A stretch of DNA of 64,000 nt from the NCBI GenBank assembly GCA_947627205.1, contig CANQVE010000005.1, positions 23,731-87,730 on the forward strand. Direction: 5' to 3'. Both the position numbers and the translations under genes were made by a program. The notes under the pieces were generated by a model that was not told the DNA's origin, made no database searches, and saw nothing but the letters and a program-made list of their open reading frames with translations. Origin of the DNA: an uncultured Clostridia bacterium (GTDB lineage Bacteria > Bacillota > Clostridia > Oscillospirales > Ruminococcaceae). Positions 1-8,750 of this stretch are shown in pieces. The stretch's first letter is position 1, and each line of letters begins with the position of its first letter.

Positions 1-2
1 TT

Positions 3-362
3 GTTTCCTCGATAATGATAGGCATTATAACCTACATCTCCGTTCTTGAAAGAACGAAAGAAATAGGTATTCTCCGCGCAATGGGCGCGTCTAAGAAAGA
101 TGTTTCAAACGTATTCAATGCCGAAACGCTCATTATAGGATTTGTGGCGGGCGCGATAGGAATAATAGTGACGCTGGTATTGAATATCCCGATAAACATT
201 ATTATCGAATATCTCACGGATATTGAGAATATGTCGAAGCTCCCGTGGCAGGGCGGAGTTATACTTGTTCTGATAAGTATGTTCCTAACGCTTATTGCAG
301 GACTTTTCCCCGCGAGCATTGCCGCGAAGAAAGATCCCGTAGAAGCGCTTAGGACAGAGTGA
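3..362 (+). CDS. ABC transporter permease, FtsX/MacB type, C-terminal part
   Basis: The gene is cut by the left window edge and the reading frame is open from base 3. The visible 120 residues contain a cytoplasmic segment with the motif ERTKEIGILRAMGAS, which is characteristic of FtsX/MacB-family permeases, followed by two hydrophobic helices and a short tail ending in KKDPVEALRTE. Such permeases pair with a LolD/MacB-type ATPase to export peptides or act on cell-envelope processes. The partner ATPase must lie outside the window. The family call is safe; the substrate cannot be told. Confidence 0.9.
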   Translation, partial: VSSIMIGIITYISVLERTKEIGILRAMGASKKDVSNVFNAETLIIGFVAGAIGIIVTLVLNIPINIIIEYLTDIENMSKLPWQGGVILVLISMFLTLIAGLFPASIAAKKDPVEALRTE

Positions 363-374
363 TAGATCACTCTG

Positions 375-572
375 TCAGTATACAGGGTACAGTGGACAGT
401 GTACAGCATCGGTATCCGCTTCGCGGATAGTATCAGATTGTATTTAAACTAAAAGAGCGTAAGCCTGCAATAGGTTTACGCTCTTTCCTTTAAAAACAAT
501 CTGAATATCGCCCGCCGCAAGGCGGGCACATTTTACTGACTACTGTACACTGTACCTTGTATACTGGCAGGA
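375..572. repeat. Family A palindromic intergenic repeat
   Basis: This is a roughly 200 bp element whose ends are related inverted sequences (about CAGTATACAGGGTACAG on the left, CTGTACCTTGTATACTG on the right). Inside are small perfect hairpins built on TATCCGCTTCGCGGATA and GCCCGCCGCAAGGCGGGC and a paired AGATTGT/ACAATCT. The same design recurs near 2352, 5326, 18637 and 22436, with fragments near 2628, 3690 and 12668. It has no coding potential and resembles a MITE or REP-like sequence. Confidence 0.75.
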
Positions 573-573
573 A

Positions 574-915
574 TTAAAAATTCCTGCCACTCCACCCCCA
601 ATTATCCGTGGGGGAATATTTTACATAGACCTTGTCTGCGGGGACACCGAGGGTTTCTCCGAGTATCTTGCAGACCTCGCCCGTAAACTTGTCGTATGCA
701 GAGCCCGAAGCGTTTCCGTAAAGGCTGACCTCTACAAACGCTATCTTCGGGCTTTTCTCGCCCTTGAAATAAAGCGGAACGTTCTCCTCAAACCCGACCA
801 TAAGCCAGCTCTCGCTCTTTCCGAGTATTGATACTGTTTTTCCGAAAGCGGTCTTAATTTCGTCCTGCTGTGCGCTTGTAATTTCTCCCGAGAATTTTGT
901 GTTAATAAACGGCAT
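574..915 (-). CDS. MIF/phenylpyruvate tautomerase-like protein
   Basis: This 113-residue protein belongs to the macrophage migration inhibitory factor (tautomerase) superfamily and matches the usual size of about 115 residues. Pro2, right after the start Met, is the catalytic base of the family once Met is removed. The C-terminal motif NWGWSGRNF corresponds to the NWGWNGSTF region of MIF. The start is supported by a strong ribosome site (CAGGAGG) and a TTGATT/TACAAT-like promoter on the minus strand. It is divergent from the flavin reductase-like gene at 1036. Bacterial homologues tautomerise small keto acids in vitro, but the physiological substrate is unknown. Confidence 0.88.
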   Translation of the reverse strand: MPFINTKFSGEITSAQQDEIKTAFGKTVSILGKSESWLMVGFEENVPLYFKGEKSPKIAFVEVSLYGNASGSAYDKFTGEVCKILGETLGVPADKVYVKYSPTDNWGWSGRNF

Positions 916-1035
916 AATAATTACCTCCTGAATTTTTCTTTATTGTATCATATTTTCGGCAAATAATCAAGAACTTATTGAAAAAAATCCCGTGATGTGT
1001 TATACTGTTATCAGAATTAAATTAGAGGTGATTGT

Positions 1036-1650
1036 ATGAGCAAAACAACTTGGAAAGGCGGAACGCTTTTAGCGCCCGTGCCTGTGGTGTTGGTGTCATG
1101 CGGAACGGTCGAAAAACCCTCCGCGCTTACTATAGCATGGACGGGAACAATAAGCTCCGATCCGCCGAGGCTTTATGTTTCAATAAGACCAGAGCGCAAT
1201 TCCTATGAAATTATCAAAAGATCGGGAGAATTCTGCGTAAATATGATGCCGTCCGAAACTGTCAGAAAACTCGACTATTGCGGAATTAAATCGGGAAAGA
1301 ACGAGGACAAGCTCGCAAAGCAGAAGCTGACTGCATTGCCGTGTTCAAAAATTTCCGCTCCGCAGATAGCACAGAGTAAAATCTCTCTCGAATGTAAAGT
1401 TGTCGATATTATCCCCCAGGGCTCGCATGATATGTTCATTGCGGATATAGTAGCGGTTAATGTTGACGACAGCATTCTTTCCGAGGACGGGAAACTGAAG
1501 ATAGAACAGGCGGGACTTATCACCTACGCTCACGGAGCATATTTCACGCTCGGCAGGAAAATCGGCTCGTTCGGATTTTCCTGTAAAAAGAAGCGCACGA
1601 AAAACATCTCGGTTAAAGATACAAAAACGCGCAAAAAGCTGAAAAAATAA
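1036..1650 (+). CDS. Flavin reductase-like domain protein (FMN-binding split barrel)
   Basis: This 204-residue protein has the flavin reductase-like fold of the DIM6/NTAB family. It opens with GGTLLAPVPVVLVSCG and continues with the ALTIAWTG and PPRLYVSIRP segments that form the FMN pocket in this family. The last 25 residues are very Lys-rich and may be disordered. A TTGAAA-TATACT promoter and a GAGGTG ribosome site precede the ATG. It lies 35 bp before ung and may be co-transcribed with it. A second, different member lies at 18004-18573. Substrate and electron partner cannot be told from sequence. Confidence 0.85.
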   Translation: MSKTTWKGGTLLAPVPVVLVSCGTVEKPSALTIAWTGTISSDPPRLYVSIRPERNSYEIIKRSGEFCVNMMPSETVRKLDYCGIKSGKNEDKLAKQKLTALPCSKISAPQIAQSKISLECKVVDIIPQGSHDMFIADIVAVNVDDSILSEDGKLKIEQAGLITYAHGAYFTLGRKIGSFGFSCKKKRTKNISVKDTKTRKKLKK

Positions 1651-1685
1651 AACTACGGCTAATTGTTTAATTTCAAGGAGAAGAA

Positions 1686-2351
1686 ATGGTAAATATAGGA
1701 AACGAATGGGACGCGCTTCTTGCGGACGAGTTCAAAAAGGATTACTATTTAAAACTAAGGCAGTTTCTTATTTCGGAGTATAATTCACGGCGCATTTTCC
1801 CGCCGATGAACGATATTTTCAATGCCCTGCGCTATACGTCCTACAGCGATGTAAAGGCGGTAATTATCGGACAGGATCCTTATCACGAAATAGGTCAGGC
1901 GCACGGGCTGTGCTTTTCGGTAAAAGAGGGAGTACAGCCTCCGCCCTCGCTCGTGAATATTTTTAAGGAAATTCATGACGAGCTAGGCATTGAGCCGCCG
2001 AAAAGCGGAGAGCTTACTAAATGGGCGAAAAGCGGAGTATTGCTCTTAAATGCAACGCTCACTGTACGCGAGGGGTATGCTAATTCCCATAAGGGCATGG
2101 GCTGGGAGATACTGACCGACCGAATTATAGAGCTTTTAAATGAGCGTGAACAGCCGATAGTGTTCCTGCTCTGGGGAAGAAACGCCCGAGACAAGGCGCG
2201 CCTTATCACAAACCGCCGTCATCTTATACTGCAGTGCGCCCACCCCAGCCCGCTTTCTGCATACAACGGCTTTTTCGGCTGCGGACACTTTAAGAGGGCG
2301 AACGAGTTTTTGCAAGAAAACGGGATCGAGCCGATCGATTGGAGGCTGTAG
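1686..2351 (+). CDS. ung: Uracil-DNA glycosylase, family 1
   Basis: This 221-residue enzyme removes uracil from DNA at the start of base excision repair. The water-activating motif GQDPYH sits at residues 62-67 (catalytic Asp64), and the DNA-intercalation loop HPSPLSAYNGFFG is near residue 187. Length matches bacterial Ung (about 220-230). A CAAGGAGAAGA ribosome site precedes the ATG. Both catalytic motifs are intact, so activity is expected. It is followed by a family A repeat and no further gene of the operon. Confidence 0.97.
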   Translation: MVNIGNEWDALLADEFKKDYYLKLRQFLISEYNSRRIFPPMNDIFNALRYTSYSDVKAVIIGQDPYHEIGQAHGLCFSVKEGVQPPPSLVNIFKEIHDELGIEPPKSGELTKWAKSGVLLLNATLTVREGYANSHKGMGWEILTDRIIELLNEREQPIVFLLWGRNARDKARLITNRRHLILQCAHPSPLSAYNGFFGCGHFKRANEFLQENGIEPIDWRL

Positions 2352-2760
2352 TCAGTTTACAGTGTACAATGTACAGTATTCAGTTATGGTGTCCGCTTCG
2401 CGGACAATATTAGATTGTTATCGGACTTAAACGTTTTAGAGCGTTACCGTAAAAGTTATGCTCGTGTGCTGTTTAGCTAAAAACAATCCAAATCTTATCC
2501 GCCGTAAGGCGGATACCTTTTACTGAATACTGTACCCTGTCCAACTAGAAGCTAGAGATTAGAAGCAAGAGGCTAGAGTTTAAACCCTAACGGCTTTTTG
2601 TGTTATATTCAGCAAACAGCCTTTCGGCTTTTACTGAATACTGTACACAGCGTTGCACGCGAAGCGTTCAATGCGTACACTGTCAACTGCCAACAGGGCG
2701 AATGAGCGTTATTGAAAGAAAAACCTTTTCGGAAGTAAGAGGTTAGAGGTAAGATTTTAA
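2352..2760. repeat. Family A repeat followed by family A/B fragments
   Basis: This 400 bp gap holds a full family A element (about 2352-2545: hairpins GTCCGCTTCGCGGAC and ATCCGCCGTAAGGCGGAT, and TACTGAATACTGTACCCTGT at the end). It is followed by family B tracts (AAGCTAGAGATTAGAAGCAAG and similar) and another partial A element ending near 2695. No gene is visible. The stretch 2760-2943 is AT-rich and contains the promoter of the next gene (TTGCAT-TATAAT). Confidence 0.7.
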
Positions 2761-2943
2761 TTTAAAACGTTATCTTTTGAATTTATTTTTTATCATCGGC
2801 AATACTATTTTATGTAATTTGACAGTTATTCAGGTCTTATTTTGTCACTTATTGCCAAAAATTACATCTGCTCTTGCATTTTAATTGGAAAAGGTGTATA
2901 ATAAGATAAAGTTGAATTTTGAATAGCTCATAGGAGGTTTAAT

Positions 2944-3192
2944 ATGAAAGCATTCGGTATTTTTATGATAGGATTTCTTGCGGCTGCGGGCGGAGTTGCT
3001 GCGGCGACTTATCTCGCAAAGAAAAAGCTCGAAAAGGAAAATGAGGACGATTATTTCGACGCTTGGGACGATGAGGACGACGAGGATTGGGATTTCGATT
3101 TTGACGACGACAGTTCTGTCGGAAACGAAGAAGCAGTCGAGGGCGCGGACGATATCTTCGGCGAAGAAACCGAAGACAGCGACGGCGAATAA
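2944..3192 (+). CDS. Small membrane-anchored acidic protein, unknown function
   Basis: This 82-residue protein has one N-terminal hydrophobic segment (about residues 3-25, rich in Gly and Ala), a Lys-rich stop-transfer stretch (KKKLEKE), then a very acidic tail of mostly Asp and Glu. The AGGAGG ribosome site and a promoter directly upstream support it as a real gene. I recognise no family. The small protein at 8340-8504 has a similar Gly/Ala helix but a basic tail. Similar short genes often lie near SCIFF, but no function follows from that. Confidence 0.72.
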   Translation: MKAFGIFMIGFLAAAGGVAAATYLAKKKLEKENEDDYFDAWDDEDDEDWDFDFDDDSSVGNEEAVEGADDIFGEETEDSDGE

Positions 3193-3346
3193 TTTAAGGC
3201 TTGTTTTTCTGCATTACAAGGCATATTGCGCTCGGTATATTACCGTCGGCGCAATGTGCCTGTTTTTTTGCGAAAACCCCTTGAAAAAATCAAAGGGTTA
3301 TGTTATAATAATTTATAGTGATATTTTAAAGAAAGAGGTGTTCCTT

Positions 3347-3493
3347 TTGAAGCATATCGTAACGGTAAATAAAGCGGATCTTAAAAAGAGCGCGGAAAAG
3401 GGCGGCTGCGGAAAGTGCCAGTCTTCTTGCCAGTCAGCCTGCAAGACATCCTGCACAGTTGCAAACCAGAAGTGCGCGTCTGTTGACAGGTAA
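3347..3493 (+). CDS. SCIFF peptide, six-Cys ribosomally made precursor
   Basis: This is a 48-residue precursor of the SCIFF family (six cysteines in forty-five residues), nearly universal in Clostridia. The start is a TTG at 3347 placed seven bases after AGAGGTG; the frame stays open further upstream, so a start choice by ATG alone would miss it. The N-terminus KHIVTVNKADLKKSA is the leader-like part. The core holds six Cys in the pattern CGKCQSSCQSACKTSC plus a last Cys near residue 43. A radical SAM maturase (3971-5332) forms Cys thioether bridges on such peptides. A TTGAAA-TATAAT promoter and a terminator at 3507 make it a separate short transcript. Confidence 0.93.
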   Translation: MKHIVTVNKADLKKSAEKGGCGKCQSSCQSACKTSCTVANQKCASVDR

Positions 3494-3506
3494 AACTAAG
3501 CGAGCA

Positions 3507-3540
3507 GGAAGCGCAGGTCGAGGCTTGCGCTTTTTGTTTT
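3507..3540 (+). terminator. Rho-independent terminator after SCIFF gene
   Basis: A stem AAGCGCA / TGCGCTT with a short loop is followed by TTTTTGTTTTTG. It should separate the SCIFF transcript from its maturase gene 430 bp downstream. Confidence 0.75.
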
Positions 3541-3958
3541 TGCCGAAATAATTGAGAATAAAATAGGCTTTCTTTAAAGCCTTAGTTTGTATAATAAGTC
3601 TCTTTTCGGGATTTCAGGAAGCGGAGCTCTTTCGGTAATTACTGAATACTGCAACTTGCCTACTTTAAACTGTCAACAGGGGTGCAGGGGAGCAGTCAGT
3701 TGACAGTATACAGTGTACAGTATGCAGTAACAGCCGAAAGTTTGTTCGCTGAATATGGCGTATAAAAAGGTTAAGGGTTTAAACTCTAACCTCTAAAGGC
3801 AGGGCGCAGGGGCGCGCCGGCGCCCCGCATTCTCCCCCTTTCCCTCCGGGAAAGGGGGCAGGGGGATAGGGCGAATAAACGTTATTTAGAAAATGAACGT
3901 TCGAAAAGAACCGCAAATAGGTTTTTTATACAAGCCGAGGCTTTAATACTTTAGATAT
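3541..3958. repeat. Gap between SCIFF and maturase with repeat fragments
   Basis: This 418 bp gap has no gene. It holds a family A fragment (3690-3726), a family B fragment (about 3770-3800), and a GC-rich hairpin near 3826-3863 (CCCCCTTTCCCTCCGGGAAAGGGGG). Confidence 0.65.
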
Positions 3959-3970
3959 ATGGAGATCAAG

Positions 3971-5332
3971 ATGATACATAAATTTAAACAGCTGGGACAT
4001 AATATAGTGCTCGATGTAAATTCAAACGCAGTCCATGTCATGGACGACTGCGCGTTTGATATGATAGACCTGCTCGAAGTTCCCCTGCCCGAAAAAATGC
4101 CCGAGGAATTTGTAGAAAAACTTGCGAAATATCCCGAGGATACCGTCAGGGAAACCTATGCGGAGCTTCTGGAGCTTGTAAAACAAGGCACGCTCTTTTC
4201 GCTTGACACCTACGAGCGTTTTTCCGACACTTCCGTAAAAAGCCCGATAAAGTCAATGTGCCTGAATGTCGCGCATGACTGCAATCTTAGATGCGAATAC
4301 TGCTTTGCGAAAAAGGGAGATTTCGGCGGAAAGCGCGAAATAATGTCCCCCGAAACAGGAAAAAAGGCAATTGATTTCCTTATTGCAAATTCGGGAAACC
4401 GCGAAAATCTCGAAATGGACTTTTTCGGCGGCGAGCCGCTTATGGCTTGGGAAACGGTGACTTCAACCATTGAATACGCGCGTTCTCTCGAAAAACAGCA
4501 CGGAAAGAATTTCAGATTTACAATTACGACAAACGGCGTTCTTCTTGATGATGAGAAGATAGACTATATAAACCGCGAGATGTCGAACGTTGTATTGTCG
4601 CTTGACGGCAGGCGCGAAGTGACTGACAGGATACGCACTTCTCTGAACGGAAAAAGCGTTTTCGACCTTATTGTTCCGAAGTTTCAGAAGCTGGTAGAAA
4701 AGCGCCCGAAAGACAAGGACTATTATGTCCGTGCAACGTTTACAAAATACAACCTCGATTTTGCAAATGACGTTCTTGCACTCAGAGATCTGGGCTTTGA
4801 CCAGCTTTCTGCCGAGCCTGTGGCAACCGATCCGAAAATGGACTATGCAATAACGGAAAGCGACCTGCCGACGGTGTTTGCCGAATACGACAGGCTGTGC
4901 GAGATAATGGCAAACCGCACCGAAAACAAGTTCAACTTCTTCCACTTTATGATTGACCTCGACCAAGGTCCCTGCGCGATAAAAAGGCTGAGAGGGTGCG
5001 GGTGCGGAAACGACTATGTTGCGGTAACGCCGAACGGCGATATTTACCCTTGTCACCAGTTTGTAGGCATTGACGAATGGAAAATGGGGAGCGTCCTTGA
5101 CGGAACTTTTAACGACGGCATAAAGAGCTATTTCGCAAAGACACACATCTACAGCAAAAAAGGCTGCCGCGACTGCTGGGCGAAGTTTTATTGTTCGGGC
5201 GGATGCAACGCAAACAGCTTCCTTTACGAGGGCGACTGCCGCTCGCCGTACAAGCTCGCCTGCGAAATGCAGAAAAAGCGCCTAGAATGCGCGATAGGGC
5301 TGGAAGTGGAAAAGGCGGTTAAAGACAGTTGA
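3971..5332 (+). CDS. SCIFF radical SAM maturase (Cys thioether forming)
   Basis: This 453-residue radical SAM enzyme matures the SCIFF peptide by joining Cys sulfur to an acceptor residue carbon. The ATG at 3971 is chosen because GGAG lies six bases upstream and the product then begins MIHKFKQLGHNIVLDVNS, as in the family; an ATG at 3959 is part of that ribosome site. The CxxxCxxC cluster is Cys104, Cys108 and Cys111 (CNLRCEYC). A SPASM/twitch region at the C-terminus carries further Cys (CGCGNDYV, YPCHQF, GCRDCWAKFYCSGGC) for auxiliary clusters. The peptide gene is upstream but separated by a terminator and repeats, whereas the two are usually adjacent. Confidence 0.95.
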   Translation: MIHKFKQLGHNIVLDVNSNAVHVMDDCAFDMIDLLEVPLPEKMPEEFVEKLAKYPEDTVRETYAELLELVKQGTLFSLDTYERFSDTSVKSPIKSMCLNVAHDCNLRCEYCFAKKGDFGGKREIMSPETGKKAIDFLIANSGNRENLEMDFFGGEPLMAWETVTSTIEYARSLEKQHGKNFRFTITTNGVLLDDEKIDYINREMSNVVLSLDGRREVTDRIRTSLNGKSVFDLIVPKFQKLVEKRPKDKDYYVRATFTKYNLDFANDVLALRDLGFDQLSAEPVATDPKMDYAITESDLPTVFAEYDRLCEIMANRTENKFNFFHFMIDLDQGPCAIKRLRGCGCGNDYVAVTPNGDIYPCHQFVGIDEWKMGSVLDGTFNDGIKSYFAKTHIYSKKGCRDCWAKFYCSGGCNANSFLYEGDCRSPYKLACEMQKKRLECAIGLEVEKAVKDS

Positions 5333-5520
5333 CAGTGTAAAGTATGCAGTAGAATGTTGTCCACGCATTATGCACGCATTATCCGCCTCACGGCGGATAA
5401 CGCTACGACGCAAAACGCTACGCGGACATTATTGGATTGTTATCGGGCTGAAACGTTTTGGAGCGCTACCATAAAAATTATGCTCGTGTGCCTTTAATTT
5501 AAAAACAATCTAAATCCTAT
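5326..5520. repeat. Family A palindromic intergenic repeat
   Basis: Starts with TTGACAGTGTAAAGTATGCAG, contains the hairpin ATCCGCCTCACGGCGGAT and the paired GGATTGTT / AACAATC segments with TTATGCTCGTGTGC between them, as in the copy at 2352. The right end is degraded. Confidence 0.7.
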
Positions 5521-5565
5521 CCTCTAGTAACTGCATTTAAGTATATACAACAGGAGTTGAACATC

Positions 5566-6891
5566 ATGGGATTTCGTTTCAGAAAATCCGTAAAGATATG
5601 CAAGGGCGTTAAGGTCAATTTTTCAAAATCCGGAGCAAGCCTGACATTAGGCGGCCCCGGACATTCGGTGACGCTTGGAAAAAGATCGCGCGTAACTGTC
5701 GGCATACCGGGAACGGGCTTGTCATACAGTACGAGTTTATCGGGCGGGAATAAATCAAGTTCTTCCCGTAAAAGCACTTCTGCGAAAAAACGTTCGGGTT
5801 CGACAGCCATTCCGAAGCAGGTTAAAGTTGCAATGAGTCCTGACGGAAAAATTGAACTTAGAGACGAAAAAGATCTTCCTATTGTCGATCCGTATGTTGT
5901 AAGGACTATAAAAAGCACCGATACATACAAAGCGCAAGTACAGGCTCTTGAATTAAACAGACGGCAGATGCTTGACAACGCTTATAATGAAGCGAAAGCC
6001 GAAAACGACAGATTTATCGAAATATACAAGCAATCCCCGAAAGTTGACAATATCGAGCAATATCTTAATGTTCTGAACGACCTCAGACCGCCCGTTTACA
6101 CCCGCAGGGAATATGACGTTCCGTACCCTACGGAAAACAGTGTACGGCAAGCGCTTGAAGAAGAATCCAAAACATGCGTAAAAGGCAATATATTTAACAT
6201 AGGAAAACTGCGCAGGGAATATGTTGAAACTAATCTGAATTCCCGCCTTAACAGTGAAATAAACAAATGGAACGAAGAAAAGCGAAAGTTTGATCTGGAA
6301 GAACAAAACAATTCAGCCATAGAAACGGGAAAATATAACGAGCAGTATATTGCCGACAAAAATTATATGAACGCTCTCATAGAGGGAGAAGAGGAAATAA
6401 TAAACGGCGCCGTTGAAGAATGGATATCGTCGTGCGAATTGCCTGTAGAAATCAACGTTGATTTTGAATGGCAAAGGGAAATGGGCGTTATGTACCTTGA
6501 TGTAGATCTGCCCGAAATTGAAGACCTGCCCGCTATGGAAGTTGTAAAACTTGAAAGCGGTAATCTTAAAGAAAAGAAAAAAACGCAGGCGACTTTAAAA
6601 CAAGAGTATGTAAAGCTCGTTTTTGGTCTGGCGGTTTTTATTTCCGCAAATTTATTCAATATAAGCCCCGCAATTCATAATATAGTTATTTCGGGTTATA
6701 CACAGCGCCGCGACAAAGCGGGCGATGAAAAGGACGAATACGTTTATTCGATAAAATTCATAAGGGAATATTTTGAAAACAGCGATCTGGAAAATGTTGA
6801 TCCTTTGAATTTTTGCATGCGGTTTGAAAACAGATGCAATATTACAAGCACAATGCTGTTAAAAAAGATAGAGCCGTTTGAAACAGAATAA
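5566..6891 (+). CDS. DUF4236 domain protein
   Basis: This 441-residue protein starts with a DUF4236 domain (about residues 1-55: MGFRFRKSVKI, NFSKSGASLTLGGPG, TVGIPGTGLSY). This short beta-rich domain of unknown function is common in phage, island and chromosomal genes. The middle is charged and probably helical. The C-terminal 120 residues contain one hydrophobic stretch (LVFGLAVFISANLF) and a globular end with no family I recognise. The ATG at 5566 lies nine bases after CAGGAG and is preferred to the in-frame TTG at 5557. It is monocistronic, between a family A repeat and htrA. No function can be assigned. Confidence 0.85.
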   Translation: MGFRFRKSVKICKGVKVNFSKSGASLTLGGPGHSVTLGKRSRVTVGIPGTGLSYSTSLSGGNKSSSSRKSTSAKKRSGSTAIPKQVKVAMSPDGKIELRDEKDLPIVDPYVVRTIKSTDTYKAQVQALELNRRQMLDNAYNEAKAENDRFIEIYKQSPKVDNIEQYLNVLNDLRPPVYTRREYDVPYPTENSVRQALEEESKTCVKGNIFNIGKLRREYVETNLNSRLNSEINKWNEEKRKFDLEEQNNSAIETGKYNEQYIADKNYMNALIEGEEEIINGAVEEWISSCELPVEINVDFEWQREMGVMYLDVDLPEIEDLPAMEVVKLESGNLKEKKKTQATLKQEYVKLVFGLAVFISANLFNISPAIHNIVISGYTQRRDKAGDEKDEYVYSIKFIREYFENSDLENVDPLNFCMRFENRCNITSTMLLKKIEPFETE

Positions 6892-7021
6892 TTTTTCTTT
6901 ATTTTAATTATTTCTTCAATTTTATGTCACATAAAAATCACATTAACGGATTATAATCAATTCAGAAACCAAGAGATACAAAGTGTATTCACTTAAAGGG
7001 TTTTCAGAAAGGATCTTAGAC

Positions 7022-8281
7022 ATGAACGACTTTAATGAAAACAACAATGAAATTAAAACCCCGTCAAAACCGCGTAAGGAACATCTTACGGCAAAGGTCG
7101 CGGCGCTTATTGCGGCGGTCGCTATCGTAGGAGGCGGTTCGGGTTTTGCGGGAACTTATTTCGCAAGCAGGCAGTTCAGCAATACAGTTGTTGAAGATAA
7201 TGTTCCCGATACGAACAACTCCACTCCCTCTCCCGATATTGACACGAGCGCTCCTACCCCAACGCTCGACGACCTCCAGGCGGGATTATCCGCTCCGACC
7301 GCGAATACAAGCACCGAGATAGAATACAACAGCGACGGTACTTATAAGTACACAAGAGACCTTGTACAGGCGGTTTCGGACAGCATAGTCTATATTGACG
7401 TTTCAATTGATTATAACGGCTCTAAGACTCTGTACAGCAGAGGAAGCGGAGTTATAATCTCCAAAAACGGCTATATCGTAACAAACAACCACGTTGTCGA
7501 AAGCGGAGATTATTTCTCCGTAAAAGTCAATGACAACGCAAACGGCGGCGAGTCTAAGACCTATGACGCAAAGCTCATAGGCACCGACAGCGACACCGAC
7601 CTTGCAGTTTTGAAAATTGAAGCGGAAGATCTTCCTGCGGCAGTTTTGGGAGATTCAGACAAGCTCCATATAGGCGACGATTGTTTTGCTATAGGAAATC
7701 CTCTCGGACTTGAAACGTCTGTTTCAAAGGGCATTATTTCGGGACTAAACCGCCAGGTAAACACCGCAAACTACGCGCTTACTTCGATACAGACCGACGC
7801 CGCTATAAACAGCGGAAACTCGGGCGGCGGACTTTTCAACGGCTATGGAGAAGTTATAGGAATTGTAAATGAAAAGTATGTTTCGAGCTATGCGGAGAGC
7901 CTTGGATTTGCGATAACGATAAACGACGCCAAGAGCGTTATAGAGGACCTTATCTCAAAGGGATATGTTTCGGGCAGAGCGCTTCTCGGAATAACCTACA
8001 CCCTTATTCCCGAATCTTATGCAAGCAGATACGGCATACCCGCGGGAATGCAGGTAAAGTCAATTGACAGCTCGCTAGCTATCTCCAAGAGCGGACTTAA
8101 AGTAGGCGACACCATAACCGAAATAGACGGTCAGTCCGTTATCACGGGCGATGTAAGCAAGATACTTGCGGCAAAGAAGCCCGGCGATACCGTAACGCTT
8201 ACGGTAGTCCGCAGCGGAAGCTCGGCTAACAGGACCGAAAAAATAGAAGTAGTGCTTTCGGAGAATACGGGTAATACCTGA
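7022..8281 (+). CDS. htrA: HtrA/DegP-like membrane-anchored serine protease with PDZ domain
   Basis: This 419-residue protein has a cytoplasmic N-terminus, one transmembrane helix (about 26-48), a Ser/Thr/Pro-rich linker, a trypsin-like domain and one C-terminal PDZ domain (about 320-412). The triad is His157 (TNNHVV), Asp193 (TDLAVL) and Ser267 (GNSGGG). Such proteases degrade or refold misfolded proteins at the outer face of the membrane. The ATG at 7022 with AGAAAGGA upstream is preferred over an in-frame GTG at 6983, which has no ribosome site. The architecture equals that of Bacillus HtrA/HtrB. No sensor genes are adjacent. Confidence 0.95.
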   Translation: MNDFNENNNEIKTPSKPRKEHLTAKVAALIAAVAIVGGGSGFAGTYFASRQFSNTVVEDNVPDTNNSTPSPDIDTSAPTPTLDDLQAGLSAPTANTSTEIEYNSDGTYKYTRDLVQAVSDSIVYIDVSIDYNGSKTLYSRGSGVIISKNGYIVTNNHVVESGDYFSVKVNDNANGGESKTYDAKLIGTDSDTDLAVLKIEAEDLPAAVLGDSDKLHIGDDCFAIGNPLGLETSVSKGIISGLNRQVNTANYALTSIQTDAAINSGNSGGGLFNGYGEVIGIVNEKYVSSYAESLGFAITINDAKSVIEDLISKGYVSGRALLGITYTLIPESYASRYGIPAGMQVKSIDSSLAISKSGLKVGDTITEIDGQSVITGDVSKILAAKKPGDTVTLTVVRSGSSANRTEKIEVVLSENTGNT

Positions 8282-8283
8282 TA

Positions 8284-8342
8284 GATGTAAGAGTTAAGAA
8301 GTAAGAGGTAAGAACTTTTAGGTTCTTACCTCTTATTTTTTA
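8284..8342. terminator. Bidirectional terminator made of family B repeat
   Basis: AAGAGGTAAGAAC and GTTCTTACCTCTT form a 13 bp perfect stem with a TTTTAG loop, followed by ATTTTTT on the plus strand. It sits between convergent htrA and the small minus-strand gene, so the family B repeat seems to serve as a terminator here. Confidence 0.7.
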
Positions 8343-8504
8343 CATCATGTCCATAAAGTTTCCGATCAGCTTTGCGGCTTTTGCGGCAGTTTTGCGGCGA
8401 ATACGGCGGTTATCCGAAAAATACTTTACAGCCGCAAAGGTTGCCCCGCCGACCGCAAGACCTGCCGCCGCACCTTTGATTATTCCCGATGCCTGACGTG
8501 CCAT
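8340..8504 (-). CDS. Small Gly/Ala-rich membrane protein, unknown function
   Basis: The start at 8504 is set by an ideal ribosome site (AAAAAGGAGTGATAGT before ATG). The 54-residue product has a glycine-zipper-like hydrophobic segment (GAAAGLAVGGATFAAV, about residues 11-26) and a basic, amphipathic C-terminus (DNRRIRRKTAAKAAK). I recognise no family. It could be a small membrane-associated regulator; this is a guess. Confidence 0.72.
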   Translation of the reverse strand: MARQASGIIKGAAAGLAVGGATFAAVKYFSDNRRIRRKTAAKAAKLIGNFMDMM

Positions 8505-8750
8505 ACTATCACTCCTTTTTGAAAGTTTACAGCAATATTTTCTGCAAAATTTCTCCGAAATATGTTTTCCATTTGATTGCATTATAGGCAAAAATTCTCG
8601 AAAATGTAATTATCCGTGTTTTATTGTATTCATTTTCCTGCGATATAATAAGGTTTTTGTAAAAATTGCAACAGAGAAGTAAACATTTTTGCACATTTTT
8701 GTAAAATGATACAAAATGCAAGTTTAAAATAAAAAACTTGCAAAATTCTA

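Noticed and set aside
2978..3493. One 171-residue protein across the small acidic gene and SCIFF
   Set aside because: The frame is open by chance through the out-of-frame acidic gene; the SCIFF part has its own promoter, ribosome site and TTG start.
4463..5146. Minus-strand reading frame of 227 residues
   Set aside because: Antisense to the SCIFF maturase, with no ribosome site and shadow composition.
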